Source: Deferribacter desulfuricans SSM1 (lineage in GTDB: Bacteria; Chrysiogenota; Deferribacteres; Deferribacterales; Deferribacteraceae). From it: a DNA stretch of 64,000 bases. Shown piece by piece: positions 16,994 to 26,111 of this stretch. The first letter of the stretch is position 1. Each line of letters begins with the position of its first letter. The DNA lies in NCBI RefSeq assembly GCF_000010985.1, contig NC_013939.1, positions 587,501-651,500 of the forward strand, in the 5' to 3' direction. Below the pieces are notes generated by a model that saw only the letters and a program-made list of their open reading frames with translations, was not told where the DNA came from and made no database searches. The position numbers and the translations under genes are program-made.

Positions 16994-17020
16994 TTTGATT
17001 TTTTATCAAAATAACATAAT
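16994..17020 (+). promoter_or_regulatory. Palindrome and -10-like box upstream of the 2-oxoacid oxidoreductase operon
   Basis: A perfect inverted repeat TTTGAT-TTTTT-ATCAAA (16994-17010) is followed by CATAAT at 17015-17020, 32 bases before the ferredoxin start. The arms equal the Crp/Fnr half-site TTGAT/ATCAA, but the spacer is 5 rather than the usual 4 bases, so the regulator is uncertain. Confidence 0.35.
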
Positions 17021-17051
17021 AATTAACTGCTAAAAAATATTGGAGGTTTTA

Positions 17052-17273
17052 ATGCCACGTGTAATTATTGATACCGAAAGATGCAAAGGTTGTGGCCTTT
17101 GTATAACTGTTTGTCCAAAGGAGATTTTAAAATATTCAGGGAAATTTAACAAGTCTGGATACAATTTTGTAGAGTGTATTGATGAGTCTAAATGTATTTG
17201 TTGTAAAAGCTGTGCACTGATTTGTCCGGATGTTTGTTTTACTTTAATAAAAGAAGAAAAAGTTAAGGGGTAA
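17052..17273 (+). CDS. 4Fe-4S ferredoxin subunit of 2-oxoacid:ferredoxin oxidoreductase (delta)
   Basis: 73-residue dicluster ferredoxin with two CxxCxxCxxxC(P) motifs: CKGCGLCITVCP and CICCKSCALICP. Each would ligate a 4Fe-4S cluster and pass electrons from the TPP subunits to a soluble ferredoxin. The start is ATG 17052 with GGAGG 6-10 bases upstream; the in-frame TTG at 17040 lies before that site. It is the first gene of an operon with the alpha, beta and gamma subunits. Confidence 0.9.
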   Translation: MPRVIIDTERCKGCGLCITVCPKEILKYSGKFNKSGYNFVECIDESKCICCKSCALICPDVCFTLIKEEKVKG

Positions 17274-17278
17274 TAAAT

Positions 17279-18331
17279 ATGAGTGATAAGGTTTTGATGA
17301 AAGGGAATGAAGCTATAGCTGAAGCTGCTGTTAGAGCTGGCTTAGTTGGATATTTTGGATATCCTATTACACCACAAAATGAAGTTACAGCTTATATGTC
17401 ATGGAGAATGCCAGAATTAGGCAGAGCATTTGTGCAAGCTGAAAGTGAATTGGCAGCAATTAATATGGTTTATGGTGCTGGTGCAACAGGGGTTCGTGTT
17501 ATGACAACTTCTTCTAGCCCAGGTATTGCTTTGATGCAAGAAGGGATTTCATATATGTGTGGAGCTGAAGTCCCAGCTGTTATTGTCAATATTACTAGAG
17601 GTGGTCCCGGCCTTGGAAATATAGGACCAAGCCAATGTGATTATAATCAAGCGACAAGGGGTGGTGGTAATGGAGATTATAAGTTGTTAGTGTATGCACC
17701 ACATACTATTCAAGAAGCAATAGATTTAGTGTATAAATCATTTGATAAGGCAGAAAAGTATAGAAATCCTGTTATGATTTTGGGTGATGGTGCTTTGGGG
17801 CAGATGGCTGAAGCTGTTGTTTTACCTGAAATGAGAGAAATTGTAGATGAAGATAAAGGGTGGGAATTAAATGGTGCAAAAGGTAGAGCACCTAGATCGG
17901 TTAAATCATTAAGATTAGCTGAAGGGAAGTTAAAAGAGCATAATTGGCATCTAAAAAGAAAATATGATGAGATGGAAGCAAATGAAGTAGAATATGAATA
18001 CCTAGAAAATGATTATGAAATATTAATTGTGGCTTTTGGAACTGCTGCTAGGGTTGCAAAATCAGCCATAAAAACTTTAAACGAAGATGGGTTAAAAGTT
18101 GGTTTGTTTAGACCAATAACAATTTCCCCTTATCCATATGATGCTTTAAGAGATGCTTCTAAAAATGCTAAAAAGATTTTAGTTGCTGAAATGAATACTG
18201 GACAGATGTTGTTTGATGTTAAACTTGCTGTTTGTGATGACTCTAAAATAGAATTTATAGGTAAACCAGGAGGGGAAGTATTTGCTCCTGATGAAATTAT
18301 AGAAAAAGTAAAAAATATGGTGGGTGGTTAA
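17279..18331 (+). CDS. 2-oxoacid:ferredoxin oxidoreductase alpha subunit (KorA/VorB type)
   Basis: Cytosolic subunit of 350 aa. It carries the pyrimidine-binding transketolase domain ([63 protein letters not shown]) and the C-terminal transketolase domain ([14 protein letters not shown] ... [16 protein letters not shown]). The enzyme oxidatively decarboxylates a 2-oxoacid to an acyl-CoA with ferredoxin as acceptor. The reaction is reversible, so it could serve an oxidative or reductive TCA cycle. The sequence does not settle whether the substrate is 2-oxoglutarate or branched-chain 2-oxoacids. Overlap and order place it as the second gene of a four-gene operon. Confidence 0.87.
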   Translation: MSDKVLMKGNEAIAEAAVRAGLVGYFGYPITPQNEVTAYMSWRMPELGRAFVQAESELAAINMVYGAGATGVRVMTTSSSPGIALMQEGISYMCGAEVPAVIVNITRGGPGLGNIGPSQCDYNQATRGGGNGDYKLLVYAPHTIQEAIDLVYKSFDKAEKYRNPVMILGDGALGQMAEAVVLPEMREIVDEDKGWELNGAKGRAPRSVKSLRLAEGKLKEHNWHLKRKYDEMEANEVEYEYLENDYEILIVAFGTAARVAKSAIKTLNEDGLKVGLFRPITISPYPYDALRDASKNAKKILVAEMNTGQMLFDVKLAVCDDSKIEFIGKPGGEVFAPDEIIEKVKNMVGG

Positions 18332-18332
18332 T

Positions 18333-19085
18333 ATGAAAGTAGTATTTGAAAGACCTGAGAGTTTGCTGGGTAATAAAACAATTTATTGTCCAGGGTGTAA
18401 TCATGGGATCATTCATAGATTGGTTGCAGAAGCTATTGATGAATTGGGATTAAGGGAAAGTACTGTTGGGGTAGCTCCTGTTGGATGTGCCGTATTGTTA
18501 TACGATTATTTTAATTTTGATATAGTTGAAGCTCCTCATGGTAGAGCACCAGCAATGGCAACTGCAATGAAGAGGGTAAGACCAAATTTGACTATTTTTA
18601 CTTATCAAGGGGATGGTGATCTTGCATCTATTGGGATGGCAGAAATAATGCATGCTGCTAATCGCGGAGATAGTTTAACTGTGGTATTTGTTAATAATGC
18701 TAATTACGGTATGACCGGTGGGCAGATGGCACCTACTACTTTGCCAGGCCAAAAGACTACAACTACCCCAATGGGTCGTGTTGAAAAACAACATGGATTC
18801 CCTTTTAGAATGGCAGAAATCATTGGTGGTCTTCCAGCTGTAGCATATTCAAGTAGAGTTTCTGTAACTAATCCAAAAAATATTATGAAAGCTAAAAAGG
18901 CTATCAAAAAAGCTTTTGAGAATCAGGTAAATGATAAAGGGTTTTCTTTTGTGGAAGTATTGTCAACCTGTCCTACAAACTGGGGTATGAGTCCAGTTGA
19001 TGCTATAAAATGGATAGACGATGTTATGTCTGTTTATTATCCACTAGGTGTTTTCAAAGATATAGATGAAGAGGTGCAAAAATGA
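18333..19085 (+). CDS. 2-oxoacid:ferredoxin oxidoreductase beta subunit (TPP-binding)
   Basis: TPP- and 4Fe-4S-binding subunit, 250 aa. It shows the Cys pair [12 protein letters not shown], the TPP motif [44 protein letters not shown] and the family [11 protein letters not shown] region. ATG 18333 has GGGTGG just upstream. An in-frame GTG at 18324 would give three more residues, inside the end of the alpha gene. It ends in an ATGA overlap with the gamma gene. Confidence 0.9.
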   Translation: MKVVFERPESLLGNKTIYCPGCNHGIIHRLVAEAIDELGLRESTVGVAPVGCAVLLYDYFNFDIVEAPHGRAPAMATAMKRVRPNLTIFTYQGDGDLASIGMAEIMHAANRGDSLTVVFVNNANYGMTGGQMAPTTLPGQKTTTTPMGRVEKQHGFPFRMAEIIGGLPAVAYSSRVSVTNPKNIMKAKKAIKKAFENQVNDKGFSFVEVLSTCPTNWGMSPVDAIKWIDDVMSVYYPLGVFKDIDEEVQK

Positions 19086-19627
19086 TGTTTGATTGTGTTA
19101 TGGCTGGGTTTGGAGGCCAGGGGATTTTAAGTGCTGGTATGATATTAGCACAGATGGCCGTAAGAAAAGACTTAAATGTAACTTGGTGGCCATCTTATGG
19201 GGCTGAGCAGAGAGGCGGTACTGCAAATTGTACTGTTGTTATCTCTGACGAAGAGATCGGATCTCCAATTGTATCTAAACCTAATTATGGATTTATAATG
19301 AATAGACCATCTTTAGATAAATTTCAGCCCAGGTTTAATACTGGTGCGAATGTAATAGTGGATACATCATTGGTAGAAAGAGAGTTTCTAACAAGAGATG
19401 ATATAAATTTTTATGGTATTAATGCCACTGAAATAGCAAATGAATTGGGTAATACTAAAGTTGCAAATATGGTAATGATTGGTGCTTTGTTATCTGTATC
19501 CAAACTGTTCAATTTAAATGAAGCAGAAGAAGCTCTCAAATATGCTATACCTGAAAAATATCATTCTTTACTCCCTATTAATAGAGATGCTTTAAAGACT
19601 GGGTATAACGAAGTAAAAAAGTTGTAA
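19082..19627 (+). CDS. 2-oxoacid:ferredoxin oxidoreductase gamma subunit
   Basis: 181-residue catalytic-domain subunit of the pyruvate/ketoisovalerate ferredoxin oxidoreductase gamma family. It has the conserved N-terminal [19 protein letters not shown] and the [21 protein letters not shown] signature. It begins within the beta stop (ATGA), is 9 bases upstream of the acylphosphatase gene, and completes the four-subunit enzyme delta-alpha-beta-gamma. Confidence 0.92.
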   Translation: MMFDCVMAGFGGQGILSAGMILAQMAVRKDLNVTWWPSYGAEQRGGTANCTVVISDEEIGSPIVSKPNYGFIMNRPSLDKFQPRFNTGANVIVDTSLVEREFLTRDDINFYGINATEIANELGNTKVANMVMIGALLSVSKLFNLNEAEEALKYAIPEKYHSLLPINRDALKTGYNEVKKL

Positions 19628-19636
19628 AAGGAAAAT

Positions 19637-19909
19637 ATGAAAAGATTGCATGCAATAGTATCAGGTAGAGTTCAAGGTGTTGGGTTTAGAGCCTTTGTTT
19701 ACGATAAGGCTCTAAACCTTAATTTAAAAGGTTATGTAAAAAATCTGCCAGATGGAACTGTTGAGGTTGATGCAGAAGGGGATGAAAAAAGTTTGATAGA
19801 GCTTTTGAGTCATTTGAGAGTTGGGCCTTCATTGTCAAATGTTACAAATATTGATTTTGAAATAACCGATAAACTGGTAAATTATTCAGATTTTAGAATT
19901 AGATACTAA
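19637..19909 (+). CDS. acyP: Acylphosphatase
   Basis: 90-residue enzyme that hydrolyses acyl phosphates. The catalytic Arg lies in VSGRVQGVGFRAFVYDKA and the catalytic Asn in GYVKNLPDGTVEVDAEG. Both are intact and the length is standard. It has AGGA before the start and lies 9 bases after the gamma subunit gene, so it is probably read from the same transcript. Confidence 0.93.
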   Translation: MKRLHAIVSGRVQGVGFRAFVYDKALNLNLKGYVKNLPDGTVEVDAEGDEKSLIELLSHLRVGPSLSNVTNIDFEITDKLVNYSDFRIRY

Positions 19910-19968
19910 ATCTCATAACTAATTCTATATTTTAATGATGTTTTATACTTATAGATGCTCAAGTTACC

Positions 19969-20040
19969 CAGATTGCTTCGCTGACGCTCGCAATGACGAA
20001 AATATATTTGTTATTGTGATGAGCGATAGTGATGAAGCAT
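19969..20040. repeat. REP/MITE-like repeat, copy 3
   Basis: Arms GATTGCTTCGCTGACGCTCGC-AATGAC and a diverged partner ending GATGAAGCAT form an imperfect hairpin. It fills the gap between the acylphosphatase and tex genes and so marks the end of the 2-oxoacid oxidoreductase operon. Confidence 0.8.
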
Positions 20041-20072
20041 ATAACTATTAAGTAATAAAATAGGAGGATGTG

Positions 20073-22196
20073 GTGATAGAAACTATATATTCTGAATATA
20101 ATTATGCGAAAAAACATATAGATAACCTTATTGCCCTTTATAAAGAAGGTAATACGGTCCCTTTTATTGCAAGATACCGCAAAGAGAAAACGGGCGGAAT
20201 GGATGAAAATGTTATAAGAGAGATTATCGAAAGATATGAATACTTAGTTAAATTAGAAGAGAGAAAGTCTGAAGTTATAAAGCTTATTGCAGAAAAAAAT
20301 AAATTAACAGATGTACTTAAACAGAAAATTTTAAATTCAACTACATTAAAAGAGGTAGAGGATCTTTATGCACCATATAAATCTAAAAGAAAAACAAAGG
20401 CAGATATTGCAAAAGAGTTAGGATTAGAACCTTTAGCAATCTATATAAAAAAGGAATCTGATGAAACTAAAATTGTTGAAAAAGCTAAAGATTTTCTAAG
20501 TGAGCAAGTTAAAACGGTTGATGAAGCTTTAGAGAAGGCCTTAGATATAATTATCGAAGAGTTTGGTCACGATGTAACGATAAAGAGCAGATTACGAGAT
20601 TATTTGTGGGATAATGCAAAGATTCTTAGCGAAGTAAAAAAAGAATACAGGGATGAGCGAACAAATTATGAAGATTATTACAATTATTCTGAAGCTATAA
20701 AATCGATACCGCCTCACAGAATTTTTGCCATATTTAGAGGAGAAAAAGAGGGGGTTTTAAAGGTTAAGCTTGATGCTGACTTTGAATTTTGTGAATCGAT
20801 TATAAAGAACGAGCTTATTAATATTGGTATAGTTCAGAACAGTTATGTAAATGAAGCTATTAAAAAAGCGTTAAAAAGAGTTTTGTTTCCATCTTTAGAG
20901 TTAGAAATTAGAAAAGATTTGAAAGAGAAAGCGGAAGAGCAGGCTATAAAAGTTTTTGCTGAAAATTTAAGAAAACTTCTTTTGACACCTCCTGTAAAAG
21001 GGAAAAGGATTATGGGGATTGATCCAGCATTTAGAACAGGTTGTAAATATGCCTGTGTTGATGAAACGGGTAAGCTTTTAAGCTATGGAGTTATATATCC
21101 TGTGGAGCCTCAAAATGATTATGAAAATAGCAAAAAAGTAGTTTTAGATGAGATTTCAAAAAATAACATTGATATTATTGCAATAGGTAATGGTACAGCA
21201 AGTAGAGAAACGGAGGAGTTTGTATCAAAAGTTATTGAAGATGAGAAGTTAGATATTGTTTACACTATTGTAAACGAAGCTGGAGCAAGTGTTTATTCTG
21301 CAAGTAAAGTAGCAAATCAAGAGTTTCCTGAGTTAGATTTGACGATTCGTGGAGCTATTTCTATTGCTAGAAGAGTTTTAGACCCTTTATCAGAGCTCGT
21401 TAAAATTGATCCGAAATCAATAGGTGTTGGGATGTATCAGCACGATGTTAATGAAAAACGTTTATCTGAAAAGCTTTATGATGTTGTGGAGGATGTGGTT
21501 AATAATGTGGGTGTAAATCTTAATACTGCTAGTGTGTCTTTGCTAAAATATGTGTCTGGGATAAATGAGAAAATTGCTGAAAATATTGTTAGTTATAGGG
21601 ATGTAAACGGTAAGTTTAAAGAAAGAAAAGAACTATTAAATGTTGATGGAATTGGGGAGAAAGTGTTTGAGCAATGTGCTGGATTTCTTAAGATTTATGA
21701 TGGCAAAGAACCTTTAGATGCTTTATTTATTCACCCTGAAAATTATGAGAAAGTATATAACCTGCTAAATGAGTTGAATATTTCTTTAGACAATAGACAT
21801 TTGATAAAGCTTGCTCTTAAAGGGAAAGATTTGGATGAGTTGAGTAAAAAATGTAGTATAGGTTTACTCACTTTACAGGATATAATTGATAATTTTGAAA
21901 AGCCGGACAGAGATATTAGAGATGATGTGGATCCTCTTATATTTAAACAATCAGCTTTAAATATTGAAAATTTGAAAGAGGGGATGAAGGTTAGAGGTAA
22001 AGTGACAAATGTAACAGATTTTGGTGCTTTTGTTGATATAGGGCTTAAAAATGATGCACTTGTACATATTTCTGAGTTAGCAGATAAGTTTGTTAAGCAT
22101 CCGTTAGATGTTGTAAGTGTGGGTGATAATGTTTTGGCAACAGTAATAAAAGTGGATAAGGATAGAAACAGAGTATCGTTGTCGCTTAGAAGATAA
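20073..22196 (+). CDS. tex: Tex-family RNA-binding transcriptional accessory protein
   Basis: Conserved nucleic-acid-binding protein of 707 aa. The order is an N-terminal helical domain with the family signature GNTVPFIARYRKEKTGGMDE, a YqgF-like nuclease-fold domain (MGIDPAFRTGCKYACVDETG), and helix-hairpin-helix repeats (LNTASVSLLKYVSGINEKIAENIVSYRDVNG, LLNVDGIGEKVFEQCAGFL). A C-terminal S1 domain follows (GMKVRGKVTNVTDFGAFVDIGLKNDALVHISEL). GTG 20073 is preferred because AGGAGG ends 5 bases earlier; GTG 20070 would be too close. It is flanked on both sides by repeats, so it is probably a single-gene unit. Confidence 0.95.
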   Translation: MIETIYSEYNYAKKHIDNLIALYKEGNTVPFIARYRKEKTGGMDENVIREIIERYEYLVKLEERKSEVIKLIAEKNKLTDVLKQKILNSTTLKEVEDLYAPYKSKRKTKADIAKELGLEPLAIYIKKESDETKIVEKAKDFLSEQVKTVDEALEKALDIIIEEFGHDVTIKSRLRDYLWDNAKILSEVKKEYRDERTNYEDYYNYSEAIKSIPPHRIFAIFRGEKEGVLKVKLDADFEFCESIIKNELINIGIVQNSYVNEAIKKALKRVLFPSLELEIRKDLKEKAEEQAIKVFAENLRKLLLTPPVKGKRIMGIDPAFRTGCKYACVDETGKLLSYGVIYPVEPQNDYENSKKVVLDEISKNNIDIIAIGNGTASRETEEFVSKVIEDEKLDIVYTIVNEAGASVYSASKVANQEFPELDLTIRGAISIARRVLDPLSELVKIDPKSIGVGMYQHDVNEKRLSEKLYDVVEDVVNNVGVNLNTASVSLLKYVSGINEKIAENIVSYRDVNGKFKERKELLNVDGIGEKVFEQCAGFLKIYDGKEPLDALFIHPENYEKVYNLLNELNISLDNRHLIKLALKGKDLDELSKKCSIGLLTLQDIIDNFEKPDRDIRDDVDPLIFKQSALNIENLKEGMKVRGKVTNVTDFGAFVDIGLKNDALVHISELADKFVKHPLDVVSVGDNVLATVIKVDKDRNRVSLSLRR

Positions 22197-22240
22197 TTAG
22201 GTTGATTTTTGCTTGTTTTTTTTGTAGTGAATTGGTTTAG

Positions 22241-22386
22241 GGTGTTGCACGATAAAAATAATATTTTAAGATTGCTTCGCTAACGCTCGCAATGACAAAG
22301 GCAGTCATAGCGAGCAAGTGTAAACTGACGAAGCGATCTCATTATTTTGCTAATTTTTAGCAAGTTAGCTTATTGTGCATCATCTT
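22241..22386. repeat. REP/MITE-like repeat, copy 4 (complete, with terminal inverted repeats)
   Basis: GGTGTTGCACGAT at 22241-22253 faces ATTGTGCATCATC at its right end, giving about 13-bp imperfect terminal repeats. Between them is the hairpin core GATTGCTTCGCTAACGCTCGC ... GACGAAGCGATC (22270-22338). This is the clearest example of the full-length element, about 145 bases and non-coding. Confidence 0.85.
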
Positions 22387-22418
22387 ATTAGTTGTTTAAA
22401 ATTTTTTTAGGAGGCATT

Positions 22419-23291
22419 ATGTACTTTCAGGATGTAATTTTAAAACTGCAGCAATTTTGGGCTGATCATGGATGTATAATTTATCAACCTTATGATATAG
22501 AAGTTGGTGCTGGAACTTTTAACCCTGCAACCTTTTTAAGGTGCCTTGGACCTGAGCCATGGAATGTGGCTTATGTGGAACCAAGTAGACGACCTACTGA
22601 TGGTAGATATGGTGAAAATCCAAACAGATTACAACATTACTATCAGTTTCAAGTTATATTAAAACCATCTCCTGATAATATTCAAGAGTTGTATTTAGAT
22701 AGTTTGAAATATTTAGGGATTGATCCTTTAGAACATGATATAAGATTTGTAGAAGATGACTGGGAGTCTCCTACTCTTGGTGCATGGGGGCTAGGTTGGG
22801 AAGTTTGGCTAGATGGTATGGAGATTACACAGTTTACATATTTTCAGCAAGCAGGGGGAATAGATTTATCACCTGTTTCTGGAGAGATTACTTATGGTTT
22901 AGAGAGAATAGCAATGTACCTGCAAAAGGTTGATTCTGTTTTCGACTTAAAATGGAACAAAGATGTTACATATGGTGATGTTTATCATAGAAATGAAGTA
23001 GAGTTTTCAAAATATAATTTTGAAGAAGCTGATACGGAAATGCTTTTTACTCTGTTTAATATGTATGAAAAAGAGTGTGTTAGATTAGTAGAAAAAGGGT
23101 TATCTTTACCAGCTTATGATTACTGCTTGAAATGTAGCCATACATTTAATCTTTTAGATGCAAGAAATGCAATATCTGTTACTGAGAGAACAGGTTATAT
23201 TGCAAGAGTAAGACATCTTGCTAAGCTTTGTGCAGAAAACTATTTAAAAACAAGGGAAGAGCTTGGATTCCCGCTACTAAAAAAAGCGTAG
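22419..23291 (+). CDS. glyQ: Glycine--tRNA ligase alpha subunit
   Basis: Catalytic alpha subunit of the bacterial alpha2beta2 glycyl-tRNA synthetase, 290 aa. Conserved class II sequence is present: [66 protein letters not shown], and later [13 protein letters not shown] 22419 has AGGAGG 5 bases upstream; the in-frame TTG at 22392 precedes that site. The beta subunit gene glyS, usually immediately downstream, is not here. The gene is followed by a repeat and a chemoreceptor, so glyS must be elsewhere. Confidence 0.97.
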   Translation: MYFQDVILKLQQFWADHGCIIYQPYDIEVGAGTFNPATFLRCLGPEPWNVAYVEPSRRPTDGRYGENPNRLQHYYQFQVILKPSPDNIQELYLDSLKYLGIDPLEHDIRFVEDDWESPTLGAWGLGWEVWLDGMEITQFTYFQQAGGIDLSPVSGEITYGLERIAMYLQKVDSVFDLKWNKDVTYGDVYHRNEVEFSKYNFEEADTEMLFTLFNMYEKECVRLVEKGLSLPAYDYCLKCSHTFNLLDARNAISVTERTGYIARVRHLAKLCAENYLKTREELGFPLLKKA

Positions 23292-23308
23292 TTTTTTAAA
23301 GAATTTGA

Positions 23309-23397
23309 GGATGTTGAAAGACTATTTGAGATTGCTTCGCTTCGCTCGCAATGACAAAAACAGTGGTTCATTGAGAGGTAAAATAAGTTGCCTAAGC
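23309..23397. repeat. REP/MITE-like repeat, copy 5 (one-armed)
   Basis: Contains ATGTTGAAAG and one good arm GATTGCTTCGCTTCGCTCGC-AATGAC (23329-23355). The partner arm is largely lost. Non-coding, between glyQ and the chemoreceptor gene. Confidence 0.7.
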
Positions 23398-23468
23398 AAT
23401 TACAAAGTTGTTAAGTTAAGGTAATTTTTTACGATAATAAATATATACAATTAATAGGGAGTGTGATT

Positions 23469-25499
23469 ATGAAAAGTACAAATTCAAAAAGAAATTTTTG
23501 GAAAGATATGAATGTGTCAACAAAAATTTTCATCTTTTTGGTTATTATTCTTGTATTAGGCTATGCAATATCTGGTTATTTTATAATTAAGTCTACTAAG
23601 AAACATGTGTCAAAAGAGATTGCTAAGGAATTAACAGCAGAGGTGGAAACATTAAAATCTTTTTTAGACTCTACTGATAAAACAACTGAAGAGATTAGAG
23701 AACAAATAGAAGAAGACGCCTTGTATGATTTAACTGAGAGAGCCCAGAATCTAAAAAGTACTCTTACGAAACTTTATTCAACTTATACATCTGTTGGGAT
23801 GACACCAACTGTTATTAAGTTTCAACTGAGTACGGAAATTTTACAAACAAAGATTGGGGAGAGTGGTTATGCATATGCTCTTGATTCAAACGGGACTCTT
23901 GTAGTGCACCCTACCAAACAGGGCAAAAATTTAAAAGGTGTAAAGCATATAGACCAGATGTTAGAAGAGAAAAATGGTGTGATTGTATATGAAAGAACTA
24001 CAGATGAGAATCATCCTAAAGTTTATGCAGCTTTTAGGTATCTTCCACAACTAGACTGGATTATTGTATTAACTATACCTGAAAAAGAGTTGATGAAAGT
24101 TGCTGATAGGGTGCAGAATGAGATTTTAAACGATATAAAAATGACAATTAAAAAGCTAAAAATAGGTGAAACTGGTTATTATTATGTGATGAATTCTAAA
24201 GGTGTACTTGTTGTTCACCCATCAAAGAAATTTGAGGGGAAGAATGTTTATAAATACGATTTTGCAAAAGAGATGACCAAAAAGAAAAATGGTGTTGTCA
24301 GGTATAAATGGCAGGGTAAATATAAGATTGTTGCATATACATATTATCCTAAGAGGGATTGGATAATTGCTGGTGGTAGCTATGAAGATGAGTTCCTTGG
24401 ACATGCAGTTAAAGCTACTATTAAAACTTTTGTTTTAACCAGTGTTATCACTTTTATTATTTTATTAGTTGTTCTACGTTTAGTTTTTCAAATAAATGTT
24501 TTGAAGCCTGTTGAAGAGTTAGAAAAGCTTTTTGAAAAAATTGCTCGAGGTGATCTTACCCAAACACTCAAAGTGGATAGAAGAAATGAAATTGGTAGGA
24601 TTATTGAGAATGTAAATAAAATGGTAATTCAGATGAATAATGCCTTGTGTGAAGTTACCCATTCAACAAAAACTGTGGCAAGCTCTGCAGAAGCGTTGTC
24701 TGCATCAAGTAACCAGATGACAGCAGGTGCAGAATCTCAGGCTGAAAGGGTCTCATCTGTTGAGGTTGCAGTGCAGGAGATGACTGCGACGATAACTGAG
24801 ATAAGTAGAAATTTAGAAGAGATAAATAGTGAGATAAATACCATTAGAAATTCTGCAGAAACTGGTAGAGAAGTTATAGATGAAACTGTTGAGGGGATTG
24901 GTAATCTTTCTAACAATGTTATTAATTCTGCAGATAAGATAAAAGAGCTTGGTAAAGCATCTGAACAGATAGGAGAGATTTTGCAGGTAATCTCTGATAT
25001 TGCAGATCAAACAAACTTATTGGCTTTAAATGCTGCAATTGAGGCTGCAAGAGCAGGTGAACATGGTAGAGGTTTTGCTGTTGTTGCAGATGAGGTAAGA
25101 AAACTTGCTGAGAGAACAGCCAAAGCAACTGGTGAAATTGATGAAATGATAAGATCAATACAAAGTGAAGTTCAATCTTCTGTTGTTCAAATGGATAAAG
25201 GAGCAAAACTTGCCGAAGAAGGGTCAATGCTTGTAGGTAATTTGAAAATGAGCTTAGAAGAGATTATAAATGGAGTTTTGGATGTTGCAGACAAGATAAA
25301 TGCTGTTGCTTCAGCTGTTGATCAGCAGTCAGCTACAAGCCAGGAAATTTCAAGTAACATGGCTGAAATTGCAACAATTTCGCAAGAGAATGCATCCATT
25401 GCTCAAGAAAATCATAATCAGGCTGAGATGCTTAAAGAATTAGCTGTTAAACTACAGCAGATTGTTGATGCATTTAAGCTACTTGAATGTAATAAATAA
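23469..25499 (+). CDS. Methyl-accepting chemotaxis protein with Cache sensor
   Basis: Transmembrane chemoreceptor of 676 aa. It has a first membrane helix (about residues 18-40) and a periplasmic region with two Cache-type modules ([23 protein letters not shown] and [25 protein letters not shown]). A second helix ([21 protein letters not shown]), HAMP ([25 protein letters not shown]) and a signalling coil with the invariant hairpin tip [50 protein letters not shown] follow. There is no C-terminal CheR pentapeptide. The preferred start ATG 23469 has GGGAG 7 bases upstream; GTG 23463 is also in frame. The ligand is unknown. It is a single-gene unit with its own terminator. Confidence 0.94.
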   Translation: MKSTNSKRNFWKDMNVSTKIFIFLVIILVLGYAISGYFIIKSTKKHVSKEIAKELTAEVETLKSFLDSTDKTTEEIREQIEEDALYDLTERAQNLKSTLTKLYSTYTSVGMTPTVIKFQLSTEILQTKIGESGYAYALDSNGTLVVHPTKQGKNLKGVKHIDQMLEEKNGVIVYERTTDENHPKVYAAFRYLPQLDWIIVLTIPEKELMKVADRVQNEILNDIKMTIKKLKIGETGYYYVMNSKGVLVVHPSKKFEGKNVYKYDFAKEMTKKKNGVVRYKWQGKYKIVAYTYYPKRDWIIAGGSYEDEFLGHAVKATIKTFVLTSVITFIILLVVLRLVFQINVLKPVEELEKLFEKIARGDLTQTLKVDRRNEIGRIIENVNKMVIQMNNALCEVTHSTKTVASSAEALSASSNQMTAGAESQAERVSSVEVAVQEMTATITEISRNLEEINSEINTIRNSAETGREVIDETVEGIGNLSNNVINSADKIKELGKASEQIGEILQVISDIADQTNLLALNAAIEAARAGEHGRGFAVVADEVRKLAERTAKATGEIDEMIRSIQSEVQSSVVQMDKGAKLAEEGSMLVGNLKMSLEEIINGVLDVADKINAVASAVDQQSATSQEISSNMAEIATISQENASIAQENHNQAEMLKELAVKLQQIVDAFKLLECNK

Positions 25500-25503
25500 T
25501 AAT

Positions 25504-25533
25504 AAAAGAGGGGTGATTTTCTCCCCTTTTTTT
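25504..25533 (+). terminator. Intrinsic terminator after the chemoreceptor gene
   Basis: AAAAGAGGGG pairs with CCCCTTTTTT (one G-T wobble) around a short loop and ends in a run of seven T residues. Confidence 0.8.
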
Positions 25534-25576
25534 ATTAAAATAATTGTAAAACGATATAGATAAACTAGATTTTTAT

Positions 25577-25692
25577 AAGATTGCATCCCCCTCCGTTAAC
25601 TTCTACACCTTGATATTTATACATCTATAACATAATATATTCAAAAAATTATAATTATAACATATCCCATAATGGCGGAGTCGCAATGACCC
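25577..25692. repeat. Type-B MITE-like element, copy 1
   Basis: About 115 bases. The left end GATTGCATCCCCCTCCG and the right end GGCGGAGTCGCAATGAC are imperfect inverted repeats around an AT-rich interior. It aligns along its length with 44062-44174 and shares internal blocks such as TTATACAT, CATAATATA and AAAAAATTATAA. It shares only the ATTGC / GCAATGAC tips with the other repeat family. Confidence 0.7.
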
Positions 25693-25699
25693 AAAAATA

Positions 25700-25856
25700 C
25701 CGTCATTGCGAGCTTTAGCGAAGCAATTTTCTGCTTTAATGTCTTATTTGAGATTGCTTCGTCGCATTTGCTCCTCGCAATGACAGGGAAATTGGTCATT
25801 GCGAACGTTAGTGAAGCAATCTGATGTGTTTAAGCAATTATTAACGTGCAACATAA
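25700..25856. repeat. REP/MITE-like repeats, copy 6 (compound)
   Basis: An arm CGTCATTGCGAGC...GAAGCAATTTT (25700-25729) is followed by a full hairpin, GATTGCTTCGTCGC ... GTGAAGCAATC (25752-25822). The outer motif AACGTGCAACAT follows at 25843-25854. It abuts the type-B element, so 25577-25856 is a nest of repeats. Non-coding. Confidence 0.8.
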
Positions 25857-25934
25857 ACTTACAAAAAAATCTTTGAACTAATCAATTGTTAAAATATCAA
25901 TTTGGTATGAAATAAGAGAAAGGAGGCTTTTGTC

Positions 25935-26063
25935 ATGAAAAATGATTTATTATTTATTGTTTTGTTGATTATGACAGTTTTAACTCAATATATGTTATAT
26001 AAAAAAGATAAAAAGGAAGCAAAAATCAAAAGAAGAGCTAAAAATAGATTAATTCATAATTAA
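25935..26063 (+). CDS. Small single-span membrane protein, 42 aa
   Basis: Short gene with a strong ribosome site (AAAGGAGG ending 8 bases before ATG 25935). The product has an N-terminal hydrophobic span (LLFIVLLIMTVLTQYMLY) followed by a very basic tail (KKDKKEAKIKRRAKNRLIHN). There is no known family. The topology suggests a membrane-anchored peptide with its basic end in the cytoplasm. It stands alone between the repeat cluster and the convergent acyl-CoA ligase gene. Good codon structure and the ribosome site argue that it is real, but its function is unknown. Confidence 0.6.
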   Translation: MKNDLLFIVLLIMTVLTQYMLYKKDKKEAKIKRRAKNRLIHN

Positions 26064-26071
26064 AGAATGAA

Positions 26072-26099
26072 GAGAGGCGTCACAGAACCAATGCCTCTC
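26072..26099. terminator. Hairpin between convergent genes
   Basis: Inverted repeat GAGAGGC / GCCTCTC with a 14-base loop, between the 42-aa gene and the acyl-CoA ligase gene. There is no T-run on either strand, so it is a weak terminator candidate at best. Confidence 0.3.
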
Positions 26100-26111
26100 C
26101 CCATTAAAAAT

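Noticed and set aside
25577-25856. Repeat cluster as a possible CRISPR array
   Set aside because: The units are inverted and of unequal length, without regular spacers or adjacent cas genes.
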